The position numbers and the translations under genes are program-made. A stretch of DNA of 64,000 nt from Hartmannibacter diazotrophicus (GTDB lineage Bacteria; Pseudomonadota; Alphaproteobacteria; Rhizobiales; Pleomorphomonadaceae): NCBI RefSeq assembly GCF_900231165.1, contig NZ_LT960614.1, positions 3,721,501 to 3,785,500 on the forward strand, in the 5' to 3' direction. Within the stretch, counting starts at the first letter, position 1; the number at the start of each line of letters is the position of its first letter. Of the stretch, positions 47,219 to 55,334 are shown one piece after another. Under the pieces are notes generated by a model. That model was given only the letters and a program-made list of their open reading frames with translations, was not told the DNA's origin and did no database searches.

Positions 47219-47401
47219 ACGGCGGGCGATATCAGCCCCCTCACCCGCGTGCTGACGGTCTGCGACATCTACGCGGCGCTGGCGGAGCGGCGCGCCTGCA
47301 AGCCGGCGCTGACGAAGGAAACCGCGCTGAAGATCCTTCACGACATGGTCGGGCGCGGCAAGATCGACGCCTCGGCACTGGCGACGTCGTTGAAGGGGTG
47401 A
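47219..47401 (+). pseudogene. Truncated second copy of the HD-GYP gene 3' end
   Basis: 61 codons that align to residues 323-385 of the HD-GYP gene (39306-39497): TAGDISPLTRVLTVCDIYAA, then LAERRACKPALTKETALKIL and so on to TSLKG and the TGA. It has several substitutions and a 9-base deletion relative to the intact copy, and no start codon. The divergence shows it is not a fresh duplication but a related strain's version, which points to recombination or insertion of the DNA between the copies. Confidence 0.88.
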
Positions 47402-47538
47402 GAAGTGCGAAGCCCGCCACGCCCCACTTGTCCGCCCTTGCCTCGGGCACCACGCACCCTCTCCAGCGGTTCCCAAACGCGCCCGAATCCGCTGACCTCT
47501 CGGTCCGCACGACCTGTCCGTCCGCGATCACCTCTCCG

Positions 47539-47682
47539 CCGTCATTGCCGGGCTTGACCCGGCAACCCACTCGCTTCTCCGGAAGATTGGATTGAGACGA
47601 CGCGCAAGGACGGCATCCATAGGTCTTGCTCCAACATGTGCAGAGCGGCCATTGGGTCGCCGGGTCAAGCCCGGCGATGACG
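47539..47682. repeat. Paired inverted REP elements (REPIN-like, no gene inside)
   Basis: Left hairpin: head CGTCAT, arm TTGCCGGG (47545-47552), loop CTTGA, arm CCCGGCAA (47558-47565), then CCC. Right hairpin in inverted orientation: arm TCGCCGGG (47657-47664), loop TCAAG, arm CCCGGCGA (47670-47677), head TGACG to 47682. The ~90 bases between them are unique. The same hairpins flank the GIY-YIG gene at 50103-50390. Confidence 0.85.
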
Positions 47683-48096
47683 CAGGAGGAGCGGAGGGTG
47701 AGAATGAAGTACGTGACTCCCGTCCGCTATGCGCCTCCATCTCGGTCATTGTGATCTTGCTGGCGATTACCCAAAAACTGCCATTATAGAGAACGGCCAT
47801 CTGCATCATGCTGCATTACTGCACACAGCTGGCGGAAGGCACACTCTGTTTGGCTTTGCATTTTTCTAGAACTCTACTTGTCGGATAGACTACATTTGCC
47901 TCCTTCGCAGAACGAGCCATGCTGTTCCGTATGAACGCAGAAAAATTCCCAGCAAAATATCGAACTGCTGACTATTTCAGTCACATCGACATGGGATTTC
48001 TGAATCGCCGCCTTGCCATTTCCGCTCTAGGACCGGCCCGACAAATCTTCCTAGAGCGAAAGCAATCTGGTGACGATCATTTTATAGAGTTGGCTA

Positions 48097-48935
48097 GGCT
48101 CAGGACTCATTGAATCCACCAAGTGACGATGGCTGCGATTGTAATTGCTGCCATGAAGACGTCAGCGCGGCGGTCGTAACGGGTAGCAATGCGCCGCCAG
48201 TCTTTCAGGCGCCCGAACATGTTCTCGATCTTATGGCGTTGTTTGTATTGGGTTTTGCAGAATTCGGCAGGTGCCTTTCGGCCCTTGCGCGGCGGTATGC
48301 AGGACGCGATGCCTTTGGCTTGGAGCGCGGCGCGATACTCGTCGGAATCGTATCCCTTGTCGGCAATCATTGTCGCACTGCCGCCCTCAGGCAGGACCGG
48401 ATAGAGGATCTTGGCCCCGACGTGATCAGAAACCTGTCCCGCCGTCAGGCACATCGCGAGCGGTCGGCCTTCGCCATCGCACACAGCATGCAGTTTGGTG
48501 TTCAGTCCACCCTTTGTGCGGCCAATGTGGCGGGGAAGAAGCCCCCTTTTAAAAGGCTTGACGCTGTCCGGTGAGCCTTCAGATGCGTCGCGTCGATCAT
48601 CAGCGTGTCCGGAGCGCCGCCACTCGCTGCCAAGTGACTGAAAATCCTATCGAACACGCCCAATTCGGTCCAGCGGCGAAAGCGGTTGTAGAGCGTCTTG
48701 TGAGGGCCATACCCCTTTGGGGCATCTTTCCATTGGAGGCCATGCTTCAGCACATAGATGATGCCCGACACAATCCGGCGATCATCCACACGAGGCACCC
48801 CGTGCGACTTCGGAAAGAATGGCTCGATCTTCGACATCTGGGAAGGCGAGAGCAGAAACAAATCAGGCATGGCAAACTCCTTTGCCACCCTGAATCACAT
48901 ATCACGCATCAATGCAAATTAATGGGTCCTGAGCC
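48097..48935 (-). mobile_element. IS5-family insertion sequence (IS427-like)
   Basis: An 839-bp element. The terminal inverted repeats are GGCTCAGGACTCATTGA (48097-48113) and, read inward from the right end, GGCTCAGGACCCATTAA (48935-48919), matching at 15 of 17 positions. It is flanked by TA on both sides (48095-48096 and 48936-48937), the 2-bp target duplication usual for this subgroup. It carries one transposase made by frameshifting and has landed in an unknown gene, whose frame is restored when the element is removed. Confidence 0.93.
48107..48870 (-). CDS. IS5-family transposase (programmed -1 frameshift)
   Basis: Two overlapping frames make one DDE transposase. Frame A runs from ATG 48870 (AAAGGAG ahead) to 48502: PDLFLLSPSQMSKIEPFFPK, including the first catalytic Asp in 'TLMIDATHLKAH'. 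Frame B ends at 48107 and carries the second Asp ('IADKGYDSDEYR') and the Y-x2-R-x3-E-x6-K-type block with the Glu in 'RHKIENMFGRLKDWRR'. A slippery A4G5 run (minus strand, 48542-48550) lies just where frame B becomes open, and a shift of -1 there joins the two. The stop codon lies in the terminal repeat. The element appears intact. Confidence 0.92.
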
Positions 48936-50057
48936 TAATGATCATCTGCTCGTGACGATGCTCATAGATGTCTACAGCAAGCTCAAGGCTCCTACGCTCG
49001 CCGATGCTCTAATACTTGCAAATCCAAGGCACGTATTCATGAGCACGGAGCGTCTGGAACCTTGTCCAGAAATATACACGGAAAAGCGTGTCTCACATGC
49101 TGTCCATCTAGAATTCGACTATGGCAAACCAGTCGTCATTTCGTATCACACCGAACACCTTGTTTCTGCTACAGGAAAGATGACGTTGGCCGAAGGCTAT
49201 GAGCGAGGGTATCGCGAAGCTATGATCGGCCTACTCCACGATCGTGGAGACAAATTCGAGATTGAACCCATTGTGATCGGTGCTCCTTGGCTCGACCATC
49301 CCAGAAATGCTGGCGGCACTGAGGCAGTGTGGCTGGGCAGAGACTACGGAGAAATCCTGCCCGAAGATATTGAAGAGTTTTCGGACATGAAATCGGTGAA
49401 AGTCGCCGACGCGAACGAGTGGATGTCGGTCATGCGAAAGGTGCCGGAGGAGCACGTCAAAAACTCAATTGCCGCTCTTCTGAAAGAACCCGTGAAAGCG
49501 GACTGGGGTGGCGAGGAGAACGATCATTTCTCATCGAACGCAACCGTTGCTGGACGTAGAAGAACAGCGGCCTTTTTACTCAAGGGACCGACTATTTTCC
49601 GAGAAATGACGCCGGCAATGTGCGGGAAAAACGGCGACCAAATCTATCGCCTCAGCAACACAGGGGCAGATATTTCGGTAGTGCAGCACTCACATCTGAT
49701 TGGTGCTGCCGTGCGCGAGACGGTCAGGAACTTCATCGTTCAACCCGGTCATTCTCGCAAATTTTGCATCATGGATGGGCAAGCGACATATCGGCTACTC
49801 AAAGCCTACAAACTGCTCCCAGAGATATAAGTGGCCGATCAGACGGCACCATCTTGGTTGGTGATCCTATCTCGAGGTTTGTTAGCTTGTTTCGGATACG
49901 ACTTGGAACCGGTTTTGACATTGCCGCCATCTGTTCAATCGGGGACTGCTCCTTGCTCGCTTCCGCCCAACTGAACATTCGCTTTTGTGCTTAGCACGCC
50001 AAAACCGGCCCTTCCGCTCTCGGCCCCAAACCTCCCGGTCCTCAATCACCCCTCCGT

Positions 50058-50480
50058 CGTCATTGCCGGGCTTGACCCGGCAACCCAATGGCCCGTCCGC
50101 ATTCACATGTTCAGCGTGTCGTAGAGATCGACCCAGCGGGGATTGGTCTTTTCAATGAGGGCAATTTTCCATGCGCGCGGCCATCGCTTCAGGGATTTCT
50201 CACGCTGGATGGCGTCGGAGATCTCAGAGAACTCCTCCGACCAGACCAGCCGCTTGCATCCATATTTGCTGGTGAAGCCGGGGATAATGCCCTCGCGATG
50301 CTCCCAAGCGCGGCGTGGCAGATCGCTCGTTACGCCGATATAGAGCGTACCGTGCATGCGGCTCGCCATGATGTAGACCCACCCCGCCATGACTTGGATT
50401 GCAGGGCCAGTGACCGAAAAAATCAAGCCCGGTGGCCGCTGAACCGTGAATGGGTTGCCGGGTCAGGCCCGGCAATGACG
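50058..50480. repeat. REP - GIY-YIG gene - inverted REP cassette
   Basis: Left hairpin: head CGTCAT (50058-50063), arm TTGCCGGG (50063-50070), loop CTTGA, arm CCCGGCAA (50076-50083), then CCC. Right hairpin, inverted: GGG, arm TTGCCGGG (50455-50462), loop TCAGG, arm CCCGGCAA (50468-50475), head TGACG (50476-50480). The 367 bases between them hold only the GIY-YIG gene, with its stop 17 bases from the left repeat and its start about 60 bases from the right one. The whole looks like a mobile or once-mobile cassette. Confidence 0.85.
50103..50390 (-). CDS. GIY-YIG nuclease domain protein, flanked by inverted REPs
   Basis: A 95-residue single-domain protein. Name motif: 'WVYIMASRMHGTLYIGVTSDL'-like, seen here as VYI at 5-7 and YIG at 16-18; catalytic Arg in 'PRRAWEHREG'; metal-binding Glu in 'AIQREKSLKRWPRAWK'. 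It is a paralogue of the protein at 33722-34033, with the shared block 'KYGC(K/N)RL'. ATG 50390 (MAGWVYIM) matches family N-termini; a longer frame to 50426 is open. It is the only gene between two inverted GTCAT-headed hairpins, which suggests it acts on, or is mobilised with, those repeats. Confidence 0.88.
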   Translation of the reverse strand: MAGWVYIMASRMHGTLYIGVTSDLPRRAWEHREGIIPGFTSKYGCKRLVWSEEFSEISDAIQREKSLKRWPRAWKIALIEKTNPRWVDLYDTLNM

Positions 50481-50618
50481 ACGGAGGGGTTGGTGAATGA
50501 GGCGGCAAGGTCGCAAACCGGCGACGCTCGCATGTCCCGCGCCGCATAGCGCCACACCTCCTGCACCGCCCCCAAATTCCCGCGTAGACTGCCGCCTGAT
50601 TCGTCTCAGGAGGACAGC

Positions 50619-50975
50619 ATGAAGACCAACATCGGCGCGCGGCTCATCGGCGACCAGATCGAAATCGTCACCGAGCGGCTGAAGCAGTTCAAGACCATCA
50701 CGCGGCTGGAGGGCGGCGGCGTCTCGTCCTTCGTCACCATGGTCCTCGCGCTTGCCTCCAACGCGGGCGAGAAGCTGAAGCCGACCGAGCAGGCCAATGC
50801 GTCGGTGGTGATTCCCACGGGCTATTCGCTGATGGAGGCCAAGGAGGGCCGCCCGCCCGTCCTGCGGCTTCATTTCGGCAATGTTCCGGTCTCTTTCGCG
50901 GTCCTCGACCCGAAAACGCTCGGCGAGGCGCTGATCGCGGCCGCCGCCAAGGACGCCGAAGAGAAGCAGGGTTGA
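50619..50975 (+). CDS. Conserved hypothetical protein
   Basis: A 118-residue soluble protein with a strong ribosome site (CAGGAGGACAGC before ATG 50619). It has an N-terminal charged part (MKTNIGARLIGDQIEIVTER), a Val/Ala-rich middle (SSFVTMVLALASNAGEKL), and 'PPVLRLHFGNVPVSFAVLDP'. There is no signal peptide or catalytic motif, and I do not recognise a family. It lies between the REP cassette and rlmJ, transcribed in the same direction as rlmJ. Confidence 0.75.
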   Translation: MKTNIGARLIGDQIEIVTERLKQFKTITRLEGGGVSSFVTMVLALASNAGEKLKPTEQANASVVIPTGYSLMEAKEGRPPVLRLHFGNVPVSFAVLDPKTLGEALIAAAAKDAEEKQG

Positions 50976-51045
50976 TGAGGCCCCGACCGGCCTTCCGGCC
51001 AATCGCCCGCTTGCGCGCCGCTGCATTTCGGACCTATCTGCCGCG

Positions 51046-51903
51046 ATGAACTATCGCCACGCTTTCCATGCCGGCAACTTCGCCGACGTTCTCAAGCACG
51101 CCGTGCTTGCCCGCATCCTGACGCACCTCCTGGACAAGCCCGGCGGCTTTCGCGTGGTCGACACCCACGCCGGCATCGGGCTTTACGACCTGGAAGGCGA
51201 CGAGGCCGGGCGCACCGGCGAATGGCAGAACGGCATCGGCCGCGTGCTGGACGCCTCGCCCACCCCCGCGCTCGCGGACTTTCTGGCGCCCTATCTGGAG
51301 ACGGTGAGGCGCGAGAACCCGGACGGCGGGCTGAGGCACTACCCCGGCTCGCCGGCCATCGTGACCAGCATGCTGCGCAAGCACGACCAGTTGATCGCCA
51401 ACGAACTGCACCCGGTCGACGCCGATCTCCTCGAGGAGGCGATGGCCGGCCGCAGGCGCGCCAAGGTGATGCGGCTCGACGCCTATACGGCCGTCAAAAG
51501 CCTGCTGCCGCCGCCGGAACGGCGCGGCCTGCTGCTGGTCGATCCGCCCTTCGAGCAGCCCGGCGAGTTCGACCGCATGCGCGAGGCGATGCGCGCCGCC
51601 CACCAGCGCTTTGCCACCGGAACCCAGCAAATCTGGTATCCGATCAAGGACGTGAAGGCGGTCGCCCGCTTCCATGATGCCGTGGCCGGCGACGGCATCG
51701 AGCGCATCCTCCGCATCGAGCAATGGACGCGGCGGCCGGGCCTTGAGGGACCGCTCGCGGGCGCCGGCATGCTGGTCGTCAACCCGCCCTGGACGCTGGC
51801 CGAAGCGACGCGCGCCGTGATGCCGGAACTGACGGCCTTGCTGGCGACCGGCCCGGGCGCCGGTTGGCGCGTCGACTGGCTCGTGCCCGAGGCCAGCCGG
51901 TAA
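51046..51903 (+). CDS. rlmJ: 23S rRNA (adenine-2030-N6)-methyltransferase RlmJ
   Basis: A 285-residue enzyme matching RlmJ in length. N-terminus 'MNYRHAFHAGNFADVLKHAV' is diagnostic (the tail that closes the active site). The SAM-binding part is 'FRVVDTHAGIGLYDL', and the catalytic loop 'LLLVDPPFEQPGEFDRM' carries the DPPF motif for adenine N6 methylation. It modifies 23S rRNA in the cytoplasm. Transcribed with or after the small hypothetical gene upstream. Confidence 0.95.
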   Translation: MNYRHAFHAGNFADVLKHAVLARILTHLLDKPGGFRVVDTHAGIGLYDLEGDEAGRTGEWQNGIGRVLDASPTPALADFLAPYLETVRRENPDGGLRHYPGSPAIVTSMLRKHDQLIANELHPVDADLLEEAMAGRRRAKVMRLDAYTAVKSLLPPPERRGLLLVDPPFEQPGEFDRMREAMRAAHQRFATGTQQIWYPIKDVKAVARFHDAVAGDGIERILRIEQWTRRPGLEGPLAGAGMLVVNPPWTLAEATRAVMPELTALLATGPGAGWRVDWLVPEASR

Positions 51904-52108
51904 GCAAGGCGGTCCGGCAAGGAAGCGATAACCGACGGCGGCAATTCCGGCCCGCCCGGCACGCTGCGGAATTGACACCAACCCGGTGGAACCGTAAGCG
52001 TTTTGTCCTGAGGAAATCAGTAAGCTGCGTCTTTTCCAGACACATGTGCGTCCACGAGGATGCGTCTTGAACGGGCCGGGCGACCGGCGCAAGAACGGAA
52101 CCGAGACC

Positions 52109-52549
52109 ATGCGCAAAGACTCATTCGCCACCGCCGCCCTCCTGACCATCGCTCTTGCCGTCGCGGCCCCGATGCCCGGCCATGCCGGCGGCCTCTCCAT
52201 TCCGGCCGAACCGCGCGGCCTTGGCTACGTTCCCGAATGCGACAGCCCCAGCGTCATCGGGACGATCATCTCCCGCCGCGCCGGCGCGGTTCCCGAGGCG
52301 ACCGACGGCGTGACCATCGACGAGGTCACGCAAATCGGGCCGGGCACGCTCTACATGCCGGGCATGCGCACGATCGGCCATCGCCACTGCGCGGCCACCG
52401 CGCTTCTTTCGAACGGCAAGACCGGCGCCCTCTTCTACATGATCGAGGGGCACATGGGCTTTTCCAGCATTTCGTGGAACGTCGAGTCCTGCGTCGCCGG
52501 TTATGATCCCTGGTATGTCTTCGGCCAGTCCTGCCGCACCCTGCGGTAA
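52109..52549 (+). CDS. Secreted hypothetical protein
   Basis: A 146-residue exported protein. A signal peptide runs to about residue 26 (MRKDSFATAALLTIALAVAA, then PMPGHAGG). The mature part has four cysteines ('VPECDSPSV', 'GHRHCAATAL', 'VESCVAGYD', 'GQSCRTLR') that could form two disulfides. It includes 'RAGAVPEATDGVTIDEVTQIGPGTLYMPG', a pattern seen in small secreted proteins of Hyphomicrobiales, but I know no function. ATG 52109 is selected because the signal peptide follows directly. An RNase T2 gene follows 65 bases later in the same direction. Confidence 0.78.
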   Translation: MRKDSFATAALLTIALAVAAPMPGHAGGLSIPAEPRGLGYVPECDSPSVIGTIISRRAGAVPEATDGVTIDEVTQIGPGTLYMPGMRTIGHRHCAATALLSNGKTGALFYMIEGHMGFSSISWNVESCVAGYDPWYVFGQSCRTLR

Positions 52550-52614
52550 GCCTCCCCATTTGCCGACCTGCGCGCAGCTGCGCGAACGACCGGAACGGGA
52601 GAGGACCGGATAGG

Positions 52615-53265
52615 ATGGCGCGCCCATCATTGTTGCTGATCGTGACGGCCCTGCTGGCGATGATCGCCGGCGGGACCGGCCCGGCCGCGGCCGGCGGACG
52701 GCCCGGCGACTTCGACTTCTATGTCCTGTCGCTCTCCTGGTCGCCGACCTTCTGCGAGACCAGCGACCGCCGCAACGACATGCAGTGCAACGCCCGGCGG
52801 CCCTATGGCTTCATCGTCCACGGGCTGTGGCCGCAATACGAACGCGGCTACCCGAGCGAATGCTCGGCCACGGTGTCGCCGTCGCCGGACGTCATCAACC
52901 AGACCCTGCCCATCATGCCGAGCGTCGGCCTCATCCGGCACGAATGGCGCACCCACGGCAGCTGTTCGGGCCTCTCACCGTCCGCCTATTTCCAGCTCAT
53001 CCAGAAGGCCTTCGCGAAGGTGCGGATCCCGCCGTCCCTGACCAACCTGTCCCGCCACGTGGTCGTCGCCCCGCAGGCGCTCGAAAATGCCTTCCGCGCC
53101 GCCAACCCGACCATGCAGTCGACCGGCATCTCCATCGCCTGCCGCCGCCGCAAGCTGCAGGAGGTGCGCATCTGCATGACCAAGCACCTCGATTTCCGCC
53201 CCTGCATCGAGGTCGACCAGGACGGCTGCCCCTCGACATCGATCACCCTGCCGCCGATCCGCTGA
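52615..53265 (+). CDS. Secreted ribonuclease T2
   Basis: A 216-residue enzyme that cuts single-stranded RNA through a 2',3'-cyclic intermediate. Signal peptide to about residue 26. Both active-site blocks are intact: CAS1 'GFIVHGLWPQY' (His69) and CAS2 'LIRHEWRTHGSC' (His109, Glu110, His114). Cysteines flanking them (SECSATV, GSCSGL, and others) fit the family's disulfides. It should act in the periplasm or outside, salvaging RNA. It probably shares a transcript with the preceding secreted protein. Confidence 0.94.
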   Translation: MARPSLLLIVTALLAMIAGGTGPAAAGGRPGDFDFYVLSLSWSPTFCETSDRRNDMQCNARRPYGFIVHGLWPQYERGYPSECSATVSPSPDVINQTLPIMPSVGLIRHEWRTHGSCSGLSPSAYFQLIQKAFAKVRIPPSLTNLSRHVVVAPQALENAFRAANPTMQSTGISIACRRRKLQEVRICMTKHLDFRPCIEVDQDGCPSTSITLPPIR

Positions 53266-53377
53266 TCCGGGCGCCCCGGGTGCCGGGCCGCCGCCCTCTA
53301 GCGGCCTTTTCCCTCGTCCCGTCGCCCTCCTCCCACCGTCCTTACGTCTCACGTCACGCCAGCATTGGAATCCCGCC

Positions 53378-53998
53378 ATGTCCACCGCGGACCTCGTTCT
53401 TCGCGCCTCGCCCACGTCTCCCTTCGTCCGCAAGGTGCGCATCGCCGCCGCCGTGCTCTCCCTGTCTGAGCGTATCGAGGTGCAAGTGACCGACGCGATG
53501 AAGGACGAGGCGGATTTCCTCAGCCAGAATCCGCTTGGCAAGATCCCCGTGCTGGTCACGGCGGACGGCCAGAGCGTCTATGACAGCCGCGTCATCCTGG
53601 AATATCTCGATCATCTGGCGGGCGGCGGACGGATCCTTCCCGCCGATCCGGACGCGCGGTTTGCCGCCCTCGTCCTGCAGGCGACCGCCGACGGCATCAT
53701 GGAGGCCGGCGTGCTTGCGACCTATGAGGTCCGCTTGCGTCCGGAGGACCAGCGCAGCCCGTGGTGGATCGAGCGCCAGAAGGCCAAGATCGCCCGCGCG
53801 GTCGATGCGCTCGAGGCGAAAGCCCAACCGCTCGCCGATCCGCTCACCGTCGGCGACATCGCCCTCGCCTGCGCCCTCGGCTATCTCGACCTGCGCTTCG
53901 AGGGCACCTGGCGCGAGGATCATCCGAAGCTCGTCGCCTGGCTTGACGCCTTCGCCGCGAAGGTTCCCGCCTTCGAGGAAACCCGCTTCAGGGGTTGA
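53378..53998 (+). CDS. Glutathione S-transferase
   Basis: A 206-residue soluble enzyme. Thioredoxin-like domain at residues 1-78: 'RASPTSPFVRKVRIAAAVL' (Ser/Tyr near the thiolate), 'NPLGKIPVLVTADGQSVYDSRVILEYLD' with the cis-Pro and the D-S pair that hold the gamma-glutamyl group. The helical domain follows, with the N-cap-like 'PLTVGDIALACALGYLDLRF' motif. Substrate unknown; detoxification is the usual role. Confidence 0.93.
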   Translation: MSTADLVLRASPTSPFVRKVRIAAAVLSLSERIEVQVTDAMKDEADFLSQNPLGKIPVLVTADGQSVYDSRVILEYLDHLAGGGRILPADPDARFAALVLQATADGIMEAGVLATYEVRLRPEDQRSPWWIERQKAKIARAVDALEAKAQPLADPLTVGDIALACALGYLDLRFEGTWREDHPKLVAWLDAFAAKVPAFEETRFRG

Positions 53999-54030
53999 CG
54001 GAGCCAGGGGCTGACGGGTCCAGGGGCCAT

Positions 54031-54068
54031 AAAAAAAGGCGCCCCTCCGGGAGACCGGAGGGAGCGCC
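54031..54068 (-). terminator. Rho-independent terminator of the outer membrane protein gene
   Basis: On the minus strand a GC-rich stem (54055-54068 pairing with 54038-54050, loop GAGA) is followed by seven T (the A-run at 54031-54037). It lies 63 bases beyond the omp stop. Confidence 0.92.
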
Positions 54069-54131
54069 ATACGGGAGGAAGCAAGGTCCATCGCGGCGGG
54101 CAGGCCGCCGCGATGCATCAGCTGTCGATCA

Positions 54132-54812
54132 TCAGAACTTGTAGCCGAGGCCGAGCGAAATCACGCTGCCGTCGAGGTCGGCCTTCTCCGACTGACCGCC
54201 GACCGAATAGGTCTTCTTGTCCATGTCGGTGTAGGTGTACTCGGCGCGCGCGATGATGTTGTCGGTGAGCGCGGCTTCGACACCGGCGCCGACCACCCAG
54301 CCGACGTGGGTGTTCTCGTCCGAACCGCCGTTGAAGCTGGCCTTGCCCTGGCCGAGCGCCACGCCCGTCGTGCCGTAGACCAGCACGTTGTCGAAGGCAT
54401 AGCCGACGCGGCCGCGGATCGAGCCGGCGACGCTGCTTTCAGCCTTGGTGGGCGTGCCGCCGTAGGTGAAGGTCGCCGACGAACCGAAGCCGAGGTCGGC
54501 TTCCGCGCCCAGCAGGACGTCCGGCGTCACCATGTAGTTGTAGCCGCCGTAGACACCGCCGACGAAGCCGTCCTTGTCGAAATTCTGCTTGCCGGCCGTG
54601 CCGTTGACGCCATAGGAGCCGAAGCCGTATCCGACCTCGCCGCCGACATAGGCGCCGCTCCAGTCATATTTGGTCGGCGCGACATAGGGGTCGGCCGTCG
54701 GCGCGGCGGGGATCGGCTCGGAAATATCGGCCGCATAAGCCTGCCCGCTCAAAAGGGCGGCTGCAAGCGCCGTGGTGCCGGCGATCGTGAAAAGGGTTGT
54801 CTTACGCGACAT
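54132..54812 (-). CDS. Omp25/Omp31-like outer membrane beta-barrel protein
   Basis: A 226-residue protein with a signal peptide ending at SGQAYAAD. The mature part opens with the family linker 'EPIPAAPTADPYVAPTKYDWSGAYVGGEVGYGFG', followed by eight amphipathic strands, and ends in aromatic 'VISLGLGYKF' with the terminal Phe recognised by the BAM complex. The family forms abundant small porin-like or structural barrels in Brucella, Rhizobium and relatives. ATG 54812 follows GGAGATAACC. A strong terminator follows. Confidence 0.92.
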   Translation of the reverse strand: MSRKTTLFTIAGTTALAAALLSGQAYAADISEPIPAAPTADPYVAPTKYDWSGAYVGGEVGYGFGSYGVNGTAGKQNFDKDGFVGGVYGGYNYMVTPDVLLGAEADLGFGSSATFTYGGTPTKAESSVAGSIRGRVGYAFDNVLVYGTTGVALGQGKASFNGGSDENTHVGWVVGAGVEAALTDNIIARAEYTYTDMDKKTYSVGGQSEKADLDGSVISLGLGYKF

Positions 54813-55334
54813 GGTTATCTCCTCAATATCGGCAGGCCCGCATGGGGATGCCGTCAAAACTCGGTACTGCGGAACGCATCCGATCCTGCGACGGGCCGTC
54901 AAGAAGCCCCTCTGGACAGAAAACGACGCACCGGACGATCTGTTCCGTTGCCATGATTAATGGTGGTCCAATGTGGCGAGCGAGTTGGCGCCCTATGGCG
55001 ACAACATGGCGTTTCAGGGGTGATTTCGCGTTGCGATTAATGTCCGTTTCATCATCGTAAACGGCACGTTTCAGGCTGATACAGAAGTGCGGTCCAAACG
55101 CGTTCTCAGGCGGTTGCCCGGCGCGTTGGAAGGGTCGCAACGGCAGACGGTGGACGGGAGGATGTGGCAGGAGAATGGCATCCCCGCCCCTCACCCGGCA
55201 TTCCCGCCAGCCGTGCGGGACACTATCTGAAACAAAGCGGCGGCAGCATCGAACTCGCGTGAGTCGGCAGGGCGGATTTGCGATAATGAAGCCTGCACCG
55301 CCCTGATTCCCGATCTCGGGAACCGGCGGCACCG
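54813..55334. other. Intergenic region between omp and uvrC
   Basis: These 522 bases separate divergent genes. Open frames here (for example on the plus strand at 54772-55060) lack any family resemblance. The AT-rich patch at about 54950-55080 probably includes the strong omp promoter. No RNA gene is evident. Confidence 0.4.

Larger units (their letters stand above)
47919..49830 (+). pseudogene. Unknown gene interrupted by an IS5-family element
   Basis: The left part, 47919-48096, encodes 59 residues; the right part, 48938-49830, encodes the rest. If the IS and one TA are removed, the frame continues exactly: ...HFIELA-NDHLLVTMLIDVYSK..., giving a 356-residue protein ending at the TAA at 49828-49830. 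So the insertion is recent and the gene was intact before it. The product has no signal peptide. Its C-terminal third ('MCGKNGDQIYRL...VVQHSHLIGAAVRETVRN...KFCIMDGQATYRLLKAY') is strongly patterned but unrecognised. Its AT-rich DNA suggests horizontal origin. The right part could still be expressed from a later start. Confidence 0.85.
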
